The notes beneath the pieces were generated by a model. The model did no database searches. It was not told the DNA's origin and saw only the letters and a list, made by a program, of their open reading frames with translations. This document shows, one piece after another, positions 1-7,409 of a stretch of DNA of 12,459 nucleotides. The stretch is taken from the NCBI GenBank assembly GCA_002770955.1, contig PCUH01000194.1, forward strand, positions 34,385-46,843, in the 5' to 3' direction. Both the position numbers and the translations under genes were made by a program. This DNA comes from Flavobacteriales bacterium CG18_big_fil_WC_8_21_14_2_50_32_9. GTDB lineage: Bacteria > Bacteroidota > Bacteroidia > Flavobacteriales_E > Vicingaceae. Positions within the stretch are counted from its first letter, which is position 1. Every line of letters starts with the position of its first letter.

Positions 1-2147
1 GGGAGAATTTTAAATGAGTACGAAGCATTTTCAAGTGAACAAACATCATCCAAACAGGCTTTTATTTCAAAAGTATATTTACCAGCAGGCAATTCTATAT
101 AACTTACTTCTTTTTGATTTGTAAATGAAGAAAATGCTGTATCAACTCCAATTAAGCGATATTGAAATAACACTTTTTCATTCTGATACATTTGTGAAGT
201 GTAATATTCAAACCTGAACTTATTTTCTGAATAAGAAAAAACATTTTGCGTTTGCTCTATTGGAGAGTTGTTTACATTAACAGCTTCTATTATTGTTTTT
301 AAAGATATGTTTGTTTTTAAAACATCTTTTTCATCGTATTTCCATAAAGAATTAGTGGTTCCAATCCAAATGATATTATCTGTTTTAGCCATACTACCCA
401 GCAAACAATCTCCATCGAATCCTGTTGAATAGTCATAATTTTTAATCTTTCCTGTTTCTAAATCATACCTAGAAACTCCACCTTGACAACCAATCCACAT
501 ACTATTACTGTCGCATATAATTGAAAAAACTGAATTAGTAAGTAGCTTGTTTTTATGATTAATTATTTTAGCTTGATTATCTTTAAAAATAACAACGCCA
601 CCTCCATTAGTTCCAAAAACCATGTTGTTAGAAAAATCTTCACTAATTGCTGTTACTTTATTGGAAGGCAGTCCGTTTTCGGTAGAAATTCTTTTCCATG
701 AATTACCATCAAAATAAACTACACCACCTTCCCATGAACCGAACCATACTCTGCCATCAGAACTAGTATAAGCACAATAATAATGATTAACTTTCGTGAC
801 AATAGAATCTGTAATTTTTGAAAATTGACCATTTTCATAAACACTTATTCCTCCGCCCCAAGAAGCAAAATAAATTTTACCATCCTTACTTTTTGTAATT
901 CCTCGCACTCCTTTTAAGTATTCTTCTTCTCTTTGAATTAATTTCCTTTTGTCCACATCAAAAACTAAAAGACTTTTTTGTTTAGCACAAAAAATAATGT
1001 TTTCATCCGTAAAACTCACAAAAATATTTCCTTTGATAAATTCAGGATAAAAAGGTGTTGACTTCTTATTGTTATATGCAACAATTCCGTCTGAAGTACT
1101 ATACATCACTCCATTATTTAAAGGTATTACATTATATATTAATTTGCTTGTTGTTGCTGTATTTTCATCAATTTTAGACCATCCTGTTAGGTTTAGCCTA
1201 GAAACACCCATTCCCCAAGAACTAACCCAAATATTATTTTCAACATCCTGAAATAGTCTAAAAGCAATCTCGGCTTTTAACCCATTTTTAGAACCTATTT
1301 TTTTTATAACTTGATTTGTTTTCGTGTCATAAAATATAATTCCTTCTTCATGTGAACCTATTAAAAGTAAGCCTTCTTTAGGCTCTACAATTTCATAAAG
1401 ATAAAAGTTCGGAATATCTTTGTGGTTAATTTTTGTTGCATTTTTTTGATTGTTTTTTATCACATACAATCCTTCAAAAGTGGTTATCCAAGTGTTGTTC
1501 TTACTATCGTGAAAAGAGCTTAATATTCTGCCAGAAGTAAATCCATTTGTTGAGTCATATTGCTGAACAATATTTGCTGATGGCAGTTCCAATTTAAACA
1601 GCCCAATATATTCATCGTAACCAAACCATATATTACCTTGTTTGTCTTCACTAATATGAGTAACTGGTCCCTCAGGAAGGTTGAGTTTTTTTGTGTAATT
1701 AATGCAATTTTCATCTGAGGTTATTTGATATAATCCTTTGTCTGTCGCAACCCAAACATGTCCATATTTGTCTCCTTTTATAGCATAAATTTCTTTAGGA
1801 AGTGAATCAGAGCATATTGAAATCAATGTATCTTTTACCAACTTATAAACTCCGTTTCCTGTAGTTCCTACAAATAATTTTCCAGTTAAATCAGCAGTAA
1901 TACATCGAACAAGTTCTGTTTGTAGTCCATTATCTAATCCAAAATTTTTAAATGAAGAGCCGTTAAATTTTGTAAAGCCTCCCGAAGTTGTGAACCAAAT
2001 ATTACCTTGAGTATCTTGAAAAATTTGAGTTACGAAAGAGTTAGGCAACCCTTCCTTTAATCCATAATGTTTAGCTGAATAAACTTGTGCCAAAAGTGTT
2101 TCTACAATTGACAAATAAAATAGCAGTAAAATAATTAATTTTTTCAA
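1..2147 (-). CDS. Two-component-regulator propeller sensor with Y_Y_Y domain, C-terminus cut by window edge
   Basis: The reading frame is open from a TTG at 2147..2145 to the left edge, giving 715 visible codons with no stop. An in-frame TAA lies three codons upstream of the TTG and the first internal Met is far downstream, so TTG is the best start. Residues 1-20 form a signal peptide (KKL, then a Leu/Ile-rich core, ending LLA before QV), so the sensor part should be periplasmic. Residues about 25-630 contain many short propeller blades with the recurring pattern N/G-x-[IV]-W-[FVI]-[GATS], for example NIWFTTSGG, VWVATDKG, IYFASWGGG, VWFGSWEGG and MWIGCQGG. Residues about 645-715 match a Y_Y_Y domain (FRFEYYTSQ, FQYRLIGVD, ELPAGKYTFEIKA). 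In this family a membrane helix and an output module (histidine kinase, LytTR/HTH or SpoIIE phosphatase) usually follow; that part is outside the window, so the output is unknown. It lies 85 bases downstream of the TPR-SpoIIE gene on the same strand. Confidence 0.9.
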   Translation of the reverse strand, partial: MKKLIILLLFYLSIVETLLAQVYSAKHYGLKEGLPNSFVTQIFQDTQGNIWFTTSGGFTKFNGSSFKNFGLDNGLQTELVRCITADLTGKLFVGTTGNGVYKLVKDTLISICSDSLPKEIYAIKGDKYGHVWVATDKGLYQITSDENCINYTKKLNLPEGPVTHISEDKQGNIWFGYDEYIGLFKLELPSANIVQQYDSTNGFTSGRILSSFHDSKNNTWITTFEGLYVIKNNQKNATKINHKDIPNFYLYEIVEPKEGLLLIGSHEEGIIFYDTKTNQVIKKIGSKNGLKAEIAFRLFQDVENNIWVSSWGMGVSRLNLTGWSKIDENTATTSKLIYNVIPLNNGVMYSTSDGIVAYNNKKSTPFYPEFIKGNIFVSFTDENIIFCAKQKSLLVFDVDKRKLIQREEEYLKGVRGITKSKDGKIYFASWGGGISVYENGQFSKITDSIVTKVNHYYCAYTSSDGRVWFGSWEGGVVYFDGNSWKRISTENGLPSNKVTAISEDFSNNMVFGTNGGGVVIFKDNQAKIINHKNKLLTNSVFSIICDSNSMWIGCQGGVSRYDLETGKIKNYDYSTGFDGDCLLGSMAKTDNIIWIGTTNSLWKYDEKDVLKTNISLKTIIEAVNVNNSPIEQTQNVFSYSENKFRFEYYTSQMYQNEKVLFQYRLIGVDTAFSSFTNQKEVSYIELPAGKYTFEIKACLDDVCSLENASYSFKIL

Positions 2148-2227
2148 TTCTATTTATTTTTATATCCTAACGCCAACAACAAACATTTCCTCGATTCCGT
2201 TGCTCTTCATTCAGGATAGGCTGACTC

Positions 2228-2244
2228 GTTCGCTATATGCGAAC
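2228..2244. repeat. Small hairpin overlapping the SpoIIE gene stop codon
   Basis: GTTCGC (2228..2233) and GCGAAC (2239..2244) are perfect reverse complements around a 5-base loop, and the stop codon of the upstream gene (2235..2233) lies partly inside. No T-run follows on the minus strand, so a classical intrinsic terminator is not supported. The adjacent 2180..2227 is visibly richer in G/C than its surroundings. It contains TAGGCTG, also found at 2642..2648 inside the inserted element, so it may be a remnant of a dispersed repeat. Confidence 0.3.
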
Positions 2245-4590
2245 TCCAATCACGCAGACATCGTCAACTTGTTCTAAACTTCCTTTCCAATTCTCAAAAA
2301 ACTGTTCTAATACTATTTTTTGCTCCTCCATTGTTTTTTCTTGTATGGAAAGCAACAGTTCTTTAAAGGGTTTATACATCAATTTTTTACCTTTTTCTCC
2401 ACCAAATTGATCAGCATATCCGTCAGTAAAAATGTAAATTGTGTCTCCTTTTTGTAAGTTAATGGTGTGATTAGTAAATGAATCTTGCCTAAAATGTTTT
2501 CCTATTGGCTGTTTATTAGGTTTAATTTCAATAAGCTCATATTTTTCATCATGGCGAGTTACCAAGGGAACTAAAGCGGTCTGCTCATTTTCTACAAATT
2601 GCTTTCCCGAAAGGTCGGGACAACTTGTACCGATTTCTCGGTAGGCTGTTGCACTCGCAATAACGGTTGGACTAATAATATATATTGGATTGTTTGCTCC
2701 AGCCCATTGGAGTGTTGCAGAATTTTTTGAAAGTTGGAGGCTACAAAGTGAAATATCCATCCCATCTCTAAGACTTGTTTCATCTCCACTTCGCTCAAAT
2801 GTTTCAACTACCAAATCTCTAGTTTTATCAAGAATTTCACATGGTTTAGACAATTTGTATTCGCCTACTGATCTATTTAAAGCTCCATTACAAACCACAC
2901 TTACCATTGCTCCAGGAACACCATGACCCGTGCAATCTGCTGCTGCAAACAACATTGTATCGCCAACGCTTTCCAACCAATAAAAATCACCAGCAACAAT
3001 ATCTTTAGGTTGGTAATAAACAAAACTGTTTCTTAGTTGTTTTTTTAACTCCGAAATTGGGGGTAAAATTGAATCCTGTATGCGTTTTGCATAATTGATA
3101 CTATCTGTTATTTCTTTACTTTTTGCTTCTACAAGTTGTTTTTGTTGGGCAATTATATTTTTTTGTAACTGACTTTTTTTATAACGCTTAAAGGTAATCC
3201 CTCCAAACACAATTAGAATGAATACCCCACCAAACAAGGCATACTGCTCTGTAGTTTGACGTTTTATTTGTTCATCTTTTAAGGTAATTTCAGCTTTAAC
3301 AATTTTTTCTTTTTCACTATTTTGTATGCTATCTGTTATTGATTTTTTTTCATATTGATATTGAAATTGTTTTTGAATAGTTGCTTCTTTTATTGAAAGA
3401 TTACTCATGCTATCTTGCATTTCATAATAAAGTTCTTGCAATTCATAGGCTAGTTTATATTCTCTTTTTTTATATAAAATATTTTTTAATACTTGAGCTG
3501 CATTTTTAATTGTTTCTGGGAATCCAATTTTTTTGGCAATCTCTAAACTTCTTGTAGCGTAATCATAGGCTGAATTAACTTCTCCCAATGCTGTATAGGT
3601 TAAACTTATGTTATTTAAAGCATAAGCTATTCCCTCATTGTCTTTTAGGTCTTTATATATTTGATATGCATTTTTATGTTTCAATAACACATAATTCAAT
3701 AAAGAATTTTTGTTTTCAGAAAACTCATCAATCATACTCATTTCAAGGGTAGCTATTTTGCTCAATGATGTTGCTATTCCTTTTTTGATATCAATTTCTG
3801 TATAAATTTTTAACGATTGGTCAAAGTAATCAATAGCGTCTCTTTTTTTATCTTGAGCTGCATATACGGAGCCAATATTGCTATACACACGAGCTATATT
3901 TTTCTTTTTACCAACTTCTTTTTCTATAATTAAAGCCTCTCTAAAATAATTTAGTGCCTTATCATGTTCTTCCATTTTAAAATAAATACTACCAATATTA
4001 TTCAATGCTAAAGCTATTTCTTCTTGTTCATTTAATTCTTTGTTTAATTTTAAAGACCTATGATAATAATCCAATGCTCTAAGCACGTCTCCTTGTTGTT
4101 TAAAAATAAAGCCTATGTTATTCAAAGCTGTTGGAATAACTGCTTTATCACTAATTTCTTCACTAATTTTAATTGCTTCTTCAAAAAAAGAAATTGCTTT
4201 TTCATTGTTGTCTATACCAAAATAATAAAACCCTAAATTGTTGTAACACGAAGCAAGATTTTTTTTATAAAAATTTAATAATGATTTACTTAAATTTTTA
4301 TTTTCAATTAATTGTAGTGATTTCTGCAATAAAAAATCATTATATTTTATCCAAATTTGATTTTCACAACCTGCAATAAGCATATTTAACTGCAACAATT
4401 GAATGGAATCATTCTCTGCATTGTGATAGATAGTTAATGCTGAATCAATGATAGTTCTATCTTCTTTTGTTAGTGATTTTAAGTCAAGAGAATCTACCAA
4501 ATAAAATTTTTTATCGGCAAATTTTTGTGCAATCAGAAATTGCGAAAACCCAATGAATAAGAGAACTAATATGATGCTTAATTTATTCAA
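2233..4590 (-). CDS. TPR-repeat sensor with C-terminal SpoIIE/PP2C-type serine phosphatase
   Basis: This 785-residue protein has a signal peptide (about 1-21, ending LIAQ) and TPR-like helical repeats about 105-390 (YNNLGFYYF, LNNIGFIFKQQGD, LNNIGSIYF, YSNIGSVYA, LNNISLTYTALGE). A coiled-coil stretch leads to one membrane helix about 451-468, a second coiled coil about 470-505, and a cytoplasmic SpoIIE domain about 520-785. Metal-binding acidic positions are visible: D535 in GDFYW, D552 in ADCTGHG, D723 and D727 in FTDGYADQFGG, and D776/D777 in QVDDV, so the phosphatase should be active. The family dephosphorylates Ser/Thr, often on anti-sigma-factor antagonists; the partner here is not visible. 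The start is TTG at 4590, inside a TTGA overlapping the stop of the upstream glycosyltransferase; the next Met is residue 70, beyond the signal peptide. Residues about 641-683 look like an insertion between GANNPIYII and YELIEIKPNKQPIG (see the repeat at 2549..2663). Confidence 0.92.
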   Translation of the reverse strand: MNKLSIILVLLFIGFSQFLIAQKFADKKFYLVDSLDLKSLTKEDRTIIDSALTIYHNAENDSIQLLQLNMLIAGCENQIWIKYNDFLLQKSLQLIENKNLSKSLLNFYKKNLASCYNNLGFYYFGIDNNEKAISFFEEAIKISEEISDKAVIPTALNNIGFIFKQQGDVLRALDYYHRSLKLNKELNEQEEIALALNNIGSIYFKMEEHDKALNYFREALIIEKEVGKKKNIARVYSNIGSVYAAQDKKRDAIDYFDQSLKIYTEIDIKKGIATSLSKIATLEMSMIDEFSENKNSLLNYVLLKHKNAYQIYKDLKDNEGIAYALNNISLTYTALGEVNSAYDYATRSLEIAKKIGFPETIKNAAQVLKNILYKKREYKLAYELQELYYEMQDSMSNLSIKEATIQKQFQYQYEKKSITDSIQNSEKEKIVKAEITLKDEQIKRQTTEQYALFGGVFILIVFGGITFKRYKKSQLQKNIIAQQKQLVEAKSKEITDSINYAKRIQDSILPPISELKKQLRNSFVYYQPKDIVAGDFYWLESVGDTMLFAAADCTGHGVPGAMVSVVCNGALNRSVGEYKLSKPCEILDKTRDLVVETFERSGDETSLRDGMDISLCSLQLSKNSATLQWAGANNPIYIISPTVIASATAYREIGTSCPDLSGKQFVENEQTALVPLVTRHDEKYELIEIKPNKQPIGKHFRQDSFTNHTINLQKGDTIYIFTDGYADQFGGEKGKKLMYKPFKELLLSIQEKTMEEQKIVLEQFFENWKGSLEQVDDVCVIGVRI
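2549..2663 (-). repeat. Palindromic dispersed-type element inserted in frame within the SpoIIE domain
   Basis: The ends form an imperfect inverted repeat: TCATGGCGAGT at 2549..2559 and, read on the minus strand from 2663, TTATTGCGAGT (9 of 11 identical). Inside are two further hairpins: TCCCGA/TCGGGA (2605..2610 and 2615..2620, loop AAGG) and ACCGA/TCGGT (2629..2633 and 2638..2642, loop TTTC). The termini resemble the ATTGCGAG...CTCGCAATGA class of short palindromic repeats scattered through many Bacteroidota genomes. Here the element is read through and encodes roughly residues 643-681 (VIASATAYREIGTSCPDLSG and following). The exact borders are uncertain by about 10 bases each side. Confidence 0.65.
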
Positions 4591-5516
4591 TTGATTATTT
4601 CATTTATGATATAAGTAGGTCTGTTTTTAACACTTTCAAAAATTCTTCCAACATACAACCCAACCATACCCAACACTGAAATAATAGCTCCTGAAAAAAA
4701 GCTAAGCAACAACGCTAAACTTGCCCAACCGTTTGTTCTGAAATCTCCCAAAAGATACATTATTACTAAAACAATTGCTGCAAGAATTGAGAAAAAAGAG
4801 AGAAACACACCTAATTTAACTGTTAACCGAAGTGGTTTGTCAGAAAAAGTAAGTATGGTATTAATGGCTAATTTTAGTCGTTTTCTTAATGAATAAGAAG
4901 ATTTTCCATCCTCTCTTTCGGCATGTTGAATGGGTACTTTCACATAGTTAAAACCAACCAATTGTTGCAACATTGGGTAATATCTATTTTTATCTCCTAT
5001 CAATTTCATGGCTTCTACTGCTTTCCTATGATAACAAATAAAATTTGCAACAGTATTGTCCTGATCGGTTTCAGTGAGGTAGCTCAATGTAGCATAAAAC
5101 CATTTGGAAGCAATTTTTTTAATAAAATCATCCTTTCTGTTTTCACGACTTGCTGCTACAATTTGATAGCCTTCTTTTGCTTTTTCTACTAATTTATAAA
5201 TTTCTTCTGGTTGATCTTGCAAATCACAATCCATGGTAATAACATATTTTCCTTTACTTGCATCTAAACCAGCTTGCAAAGCGTGTTGCTGTCCATAATT
5301 CCTGCTCAACTTTATTCCTTTTACAAAAGCATATTTAGCACAGTTTTCTTTTATTTTTTTCCATGAGTTATCAGATCCTCCATCTTCCACTAGAATAATT
5401 TCAAAACTATCCGTGAGTTTAGAAACCGAAAAAATAATTCGTTCTACAAGTTTATCAACCAAGTTCTCTGCTTTATAAACTGGGCTAACTATGGATATTT
5501 CTATTGTTGAGTTCAA
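4587..5516 (-). CDS. Family 2 glycosyltransferase, GtrB/DPM1-like, with two C-terminal membrane helices
   Basis: This 309-residue GT-A enzyme has the family 2 signature: ISIVSPVYKAENLV at 7-20, VEDGGSDNS at 43-51, and the metal/nucleotide site MDCDLQDQ at 95-102. The region HAEREDGKSSYSLRKRLKLA (198-217) is typical of polyprenyl-phosphate glycosyltransferases. Two hydrophobic helices follow, about 232-255 and 263-290, and the tail (VGRIFESVKNRPTYI) matches the GtrB/ArnC-like group. Enzymes of this group move a sugar from an NDP donor to undecaprenyl phosphate on the inner membrane face; the sugar cannot be read from sequence. The start is TTG at 5516: the first internal Met is residue 95, and an in-frame stop lies just upstream. 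Its TGA stop overlaps the TTG of the TPR-SpoIIE gene (TTGA), which suggests translational coupling. It lies 157 bases downstream of the methyltransferase gene, a gap filled with repeats. Confidence 0.9.
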   Translation of the reverse strand: MNSTIEISIVSPVYKAENLVDKLVERIIFSVSKLTDSFEIILVEDGGSDNSWKKIKENCAKYAFVKGIKLSRNYGQQHALQAGLDASKGKYVITMDCDLQDQPEEIYKLVEKAKEGYQIVAASRENRKDDFIKKIASKWFYATLSYLTETDQDNTVANFICYHRKAVEAMKLIGDKNRYYPMLQQLVGFNYVKVPIQHAEREDGKSSYSLRKRLKLAINTILTFSDKPLRLTVKLGVFLSFFSILAAIVLVIMYLLGDFRTNGWASLALLLSFFSGAIISVLGMVGLYVGRIFESVKNRPTYIINEIIN

Positions 5517-5536
5517 GGTTATTACGATTTATTATT

Positions 5537-5672
5537 AGCCCCTCCCAACCTCCCCGAAATGGAGGAATATCCAACACACAAGCTAATGTTATTTATTAAT
5601 TGTTTTTTGTTAATTGTTATATTTTTAATGTGCCATCAACATAGCCCCTCCTTCGGAGGGGTTGGGGAGGCT
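5537..5672. repeat. Pair of C/G-rich repeats in inverted orientation
   Basis: The left copy (from 5537, AGCCCCTCCCAACCTCCCC, to about 5566) and the right copy (about 5643..5672, ending GGTTGGGGAGGCT) are related as imperfect reverse complements. Each has its own hairpin: CCTCC/GGAGG at 5549..5553 and 5561..5565 on the left, and a perfect 7-bp stem CCCCTCC/GGAGGGG at 5645..5651 and 5655..5661 (loop TTC) on the right. The composition contrasts sharply with the AT-rich surroundings. Similar CCTCCC-AACCTCCCCGAA elements are, from memory, common intergenic repeats in Bacteroidota. No T-tract follows either hairpin on the minus strand, so I do not call a terminator. Confidence 0.7.
5588..5622. repeat. 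Degenerate 7-base repeat, five units
   Basis: Between the two C/G-rich copies the sequence reads in 7-base steps: GTTATTT, ATTAATT, GTTTTTT, GTTAATT, GTTATAT. The units resemble those seen at other gene junctions in this window. AT-richness makes chance similarity easy, so this copy alone is weak. Confidence 0.4.
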
Positions 5673-5673
5673 T

Positions 5674-5694
5674 TTATTTGCTATTTGCTATTTT
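5674..5694. repeat. 7-base tandem repeat forming the methyltransferase C-terminus and stop
   Basis: Three consecutive units TTATTTG, CTATTTG, CTATTTT run from 5674 to 5694. On the minus strand they encode the last residues of the methyltransferase and its TAA stop. Confidence 0.55.
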
Positions 5695-6393
5695 TACAGC
5701 TCTCACATAATATTGTGCTCCAATCGGCAACCAAGATAGCAATTTTTCTGTAAAATGGAAAATTTTAAAGATTTTATGTCGTGGAAAAAAAATAGTGTAA
5801 TTGAGTTGATTTAGTTTTAATCCACTTTTTATGATGATGGATTTATGATAAGAAGGAGAGAGTAAAACGGCATCTTTATCAAACTCACATTCATTCACTA
5901 CCTTTCTAGTTAATGGATTGTTAGGGTTATGCTCAAAATTATAAAACCGTCCACCTTGTTTTAAAATGCGTTCAATTTCAATTAAAATAGCTGCATGCAA
6001 ATGGTGTTCAATATGATGAAAAACCATAGATGTAAATACTAAATCAAACTCATTAGTGTTAAACGGAATTTTGTCTCCGTTAAAAGCAGAAAATGTAGTA
6101 TTTGGCAATTCTTTTTTTTGGGCTTGTTTAATACTTTCTTCAGAGACATCAATTCCAACAATAGTTGCATTAGGAAAATGTTTTCTTAAATAAACAGAAC
6201 TATTGCCATCTCCACAACCAAAATCTAGAACCCTATATGGTTTTGAAGCATCTTCAAATTTTTTTAATTCAACAATTTTGTATTCGCTAAAAAAATCACT
6301 ATCCGTTCCACTCAAAGCTATAGCTTTATTGTGTGTCGCTCGATAATCTTCTGCAAATTCATCGAAATTATCAAAGTCTCTTTGTCTGCTCAT
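5674..6393 (-). CDS. Class I SAM-dependent methyltransferase
   Basis: The 239-residue protein shows the Rossmann methyltransferase core. SAM-binding motif I is VLDFGCGDG at 55-63, the acidic residue binding the ribose is in VGIDVS at 79-84, and NGDKIPF at 105-111 and FDLVFTSMVFHHI at 116-128 complete the Methyltransf_11/25-type fold. ERILKQGGRFYNFEHNP (141-157) is the usual post-core segment. There is no signal peptide, so it is cytoplasmic. Start is ATG at 6393, 15 bases after the oxidoreductase stop, so the two are probably co-transcribed. In this context it may methylate a sugar or a glycan lipid, but nothing visible fixes the acceptor. It is much shorter than TylC3-type sugar C-methyltransferases, so a C-methyl role is less likely. 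The last codons (VKIANSK and TAA) lie in a 7-base tandem repeat at 5674..5694. Confidence 0.88.
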   Translation of the reverse strand: MSRQRDFDNFDEFAEDYRATHNKAIALSGTDSDFFSEYKIVELKKFEDASKPYRVLDFGCGDGNSSVYLRKHFPNATIVGIDVSEESIKQAQKKELPNTTFSAFNGDKIPFNTNEFDLVFTSMVFHHIEHHLHAAILIEIERILKQGGRFYNFEHNPNNPLTRKVVNECEFDKDAVLLSPSYHKSIIIKSGLKLNQLNYTIFFPRHKIFKIFHFTEKLLSWLPIGAQYYVRAVKIANSK

Positions 6394-6396
6394 TTT

Positions 6397-6424
6397 TATT
6401 GTTAATCGTTATTTGTTATTTGTA
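6397..6424. repeat. 7-base tandem repeat spanning the oxidoreductase stop and the gap to the methyltransferase
   Basis: Four units TATTGTT, AATCGTT, ATTTGTT, ATTTGTA run in phase. On the minus strand they supply the final NNK codons and TAA of the Gfo/Idh/MocA gene and nearly the whole 15-base spacer before the methyltransferase ATG. Confidence 0.55.
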
Positions 6425-7395
6425 AACCTCTGTCTTTTAATCTCTAATCTTGCAATTTCCTCTAACAACCTACTTTGATTCAGTATTTCTGTATATTTAA
6501 GCTGTAAATCATTTTCATGAATACATCTTATAAATTCATTTAAGATGGCTATAAAATGATTTTCGGCTGGTGCTTCTATTTCTTCAATCGTTCCTTGTTG
6601 TTCCAAAGTTATTAATGGTTTAAAATCAGGTGCTGGCGTGAATGCTCGGTGTGCAATAATTTTTCCTTTGCTCCCCCAAATTTCATAATTACATTGATAA
6701 AAGTTGTCAAATCCAAAAGCTACTTCACTAAATAGTCCATTATTATTTTCTAAAAATGCTCCTCCAAAAATATCAACACCTTTGTTGTTGTACTTTAATG
6801 TAGAAGCTTTCACTTTTAAATCCATGCCCAGAAATAGTTGGCTCGCTTTTACTGTGTAGGCTGCTGCATCCAACAAAGCTCCTCCACCTAATTCTTTACT
6901 GTATCTAAAATTATCTGATGGCAATGGAGGAAACCCAAAAGAACTTCTAAAACAACGAATTTCTCCAATTTTTCCATCATTGATAATTTTTTTCACAAGA
7001 TGATGTTGCCCATGATAGATAAACATAAAATTCTCCATAATTAACAACCCTTTTTTGGTGGCTTTTTCAACCATTAATTGAGCTGAATTATAATTCATTG
7101 CCAACGATTTTTCAATCAAAATATGCTTTCCTGCGTCCAAGGTTTTAAGAACCCATTCTTCATGTAAGCCTGTTGGTAATGGCATATAAATTACATCTAT
7201 GTCTTTTCTATCAATAAGATTTTGATAACCAGCAACAGCCTCACAGCCAAATAAATCAGCAAATTCTTTAGCTTTTTCTACTGTTCGGCTGGCAACAGCT
7301 ACCAATTCAAAATCAGGAATAGATAAAATTGCAGGAATAACGCTTCTTTTTGCTATGTTGGCACAGCCTAAAACACCTATTTTTAATTTTTGCAT
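6409..7395 (-). CDS. Gfo/Idh/MocA oxidoreductase, probable NDP-hexose 3-ketoreductase
   Basis: The 328-residue protein begins with an NAD(P)-binding Rossmann motif, GVLGCANIA at 7-15, and carries the family's EKxx catalytic-lysine motif as EKSL at 95-98 (K96). The C-terminal sheet domain includes FGFPPLPSDNFRY (153-165) and GGGALLDAAAY (170-180). K96 and Y180 are 84 residues apart, as I recall for the catalytic Lys102/Tyr186 pair of the dTDP-3-keto-sugar reductase KijD10; FGFPPLP followed by an RY pair is also typical of that subfamily. The predicted reaction is NAD(P)H-dependent reduction of the 3-keto group left by a 2,3-dehydratase, giving an NDP-4-keto-2,6-dideoxyhexose. The neighbour immediately upstream is exactly such a dehydratase, which supports the assignment. 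Start is ATG at 7395. Other sugar or inositol dehydrogenase activities of this large family cannot be excluded from sequence alone. Confidence 0.85.
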   Translation of the reverse strand: MQKLKIGVLGCANIAKRSVIPAILSIPDFELVAVASRTVEKAKEFADLFGCEAVAGYQNLIDRKDIDVIYMPLPTGLHEEWVLKTLDAGKHILIEKSLAMNYNSAQLMVEKATKKGLLIMENFMFIYHGQHHLVKKIINDGKIGEIRCFRSSFGFPPLPSDNFRYSKELGGGALLDAAAYTVKASQLFLGMDLKVKASTLKYNNKGVDIFGGAFLENNNGLFSEVAFGFDNFYQCNYEIWGSKGKIIAHRAFTPAPDFKPLITLEQQGTIEEIEAPAENHFIAILNEFIRCIHENDLQLKYTEILNQSRLLEEIARLEIKRQRFTNNK

Positions 7396-7409
7396 AATTT
7401 ATTTGTTGC

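Noticed and set aside
1069..1251. Small plus-strand ORF of 60 codons
   Set aside because: It is antisense to the propeller gene, whose frame is continuous here with clear WxSSWG-type blade motifs; the small ORF shows no recognisable domain.
1520..1714. Minus-strand ORF of 64 codons
   Set aside because: It is an alternative frame of the propeller coding region, inside strongly conserved blade motifs.
2542..2670. Insert as a disruption (pseudogene) of the phosphatase
   Set aside because: The frame continues through it, and downstream motifs FTDGYADQFGG and QVDDV are intact.
5645..5661. Hairpin as a rho-independent terminator after the methyltransferase
   Set aside because: The stem is good, but no T-run follows on the minus strand, and the same sequence is part of a paired dispersed-type repeat.
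5559..5753. Plus-strand ORF of 64 codons over the repeat region and methyltransferase end
   Set aside because: It is mostly translation of C/G-rich repeats and of the antisense strand of the methyltransferase; no domain or start context supports it.
5674..6393. Methyltransferase as a TylC3-type sugar C-methyltransferase of the dideoxysugar pathway
   Set aside because: Those enzymes are about 400 residues with extra domains; this one is 239 residues with only the Methyltransf_11/25-type core.
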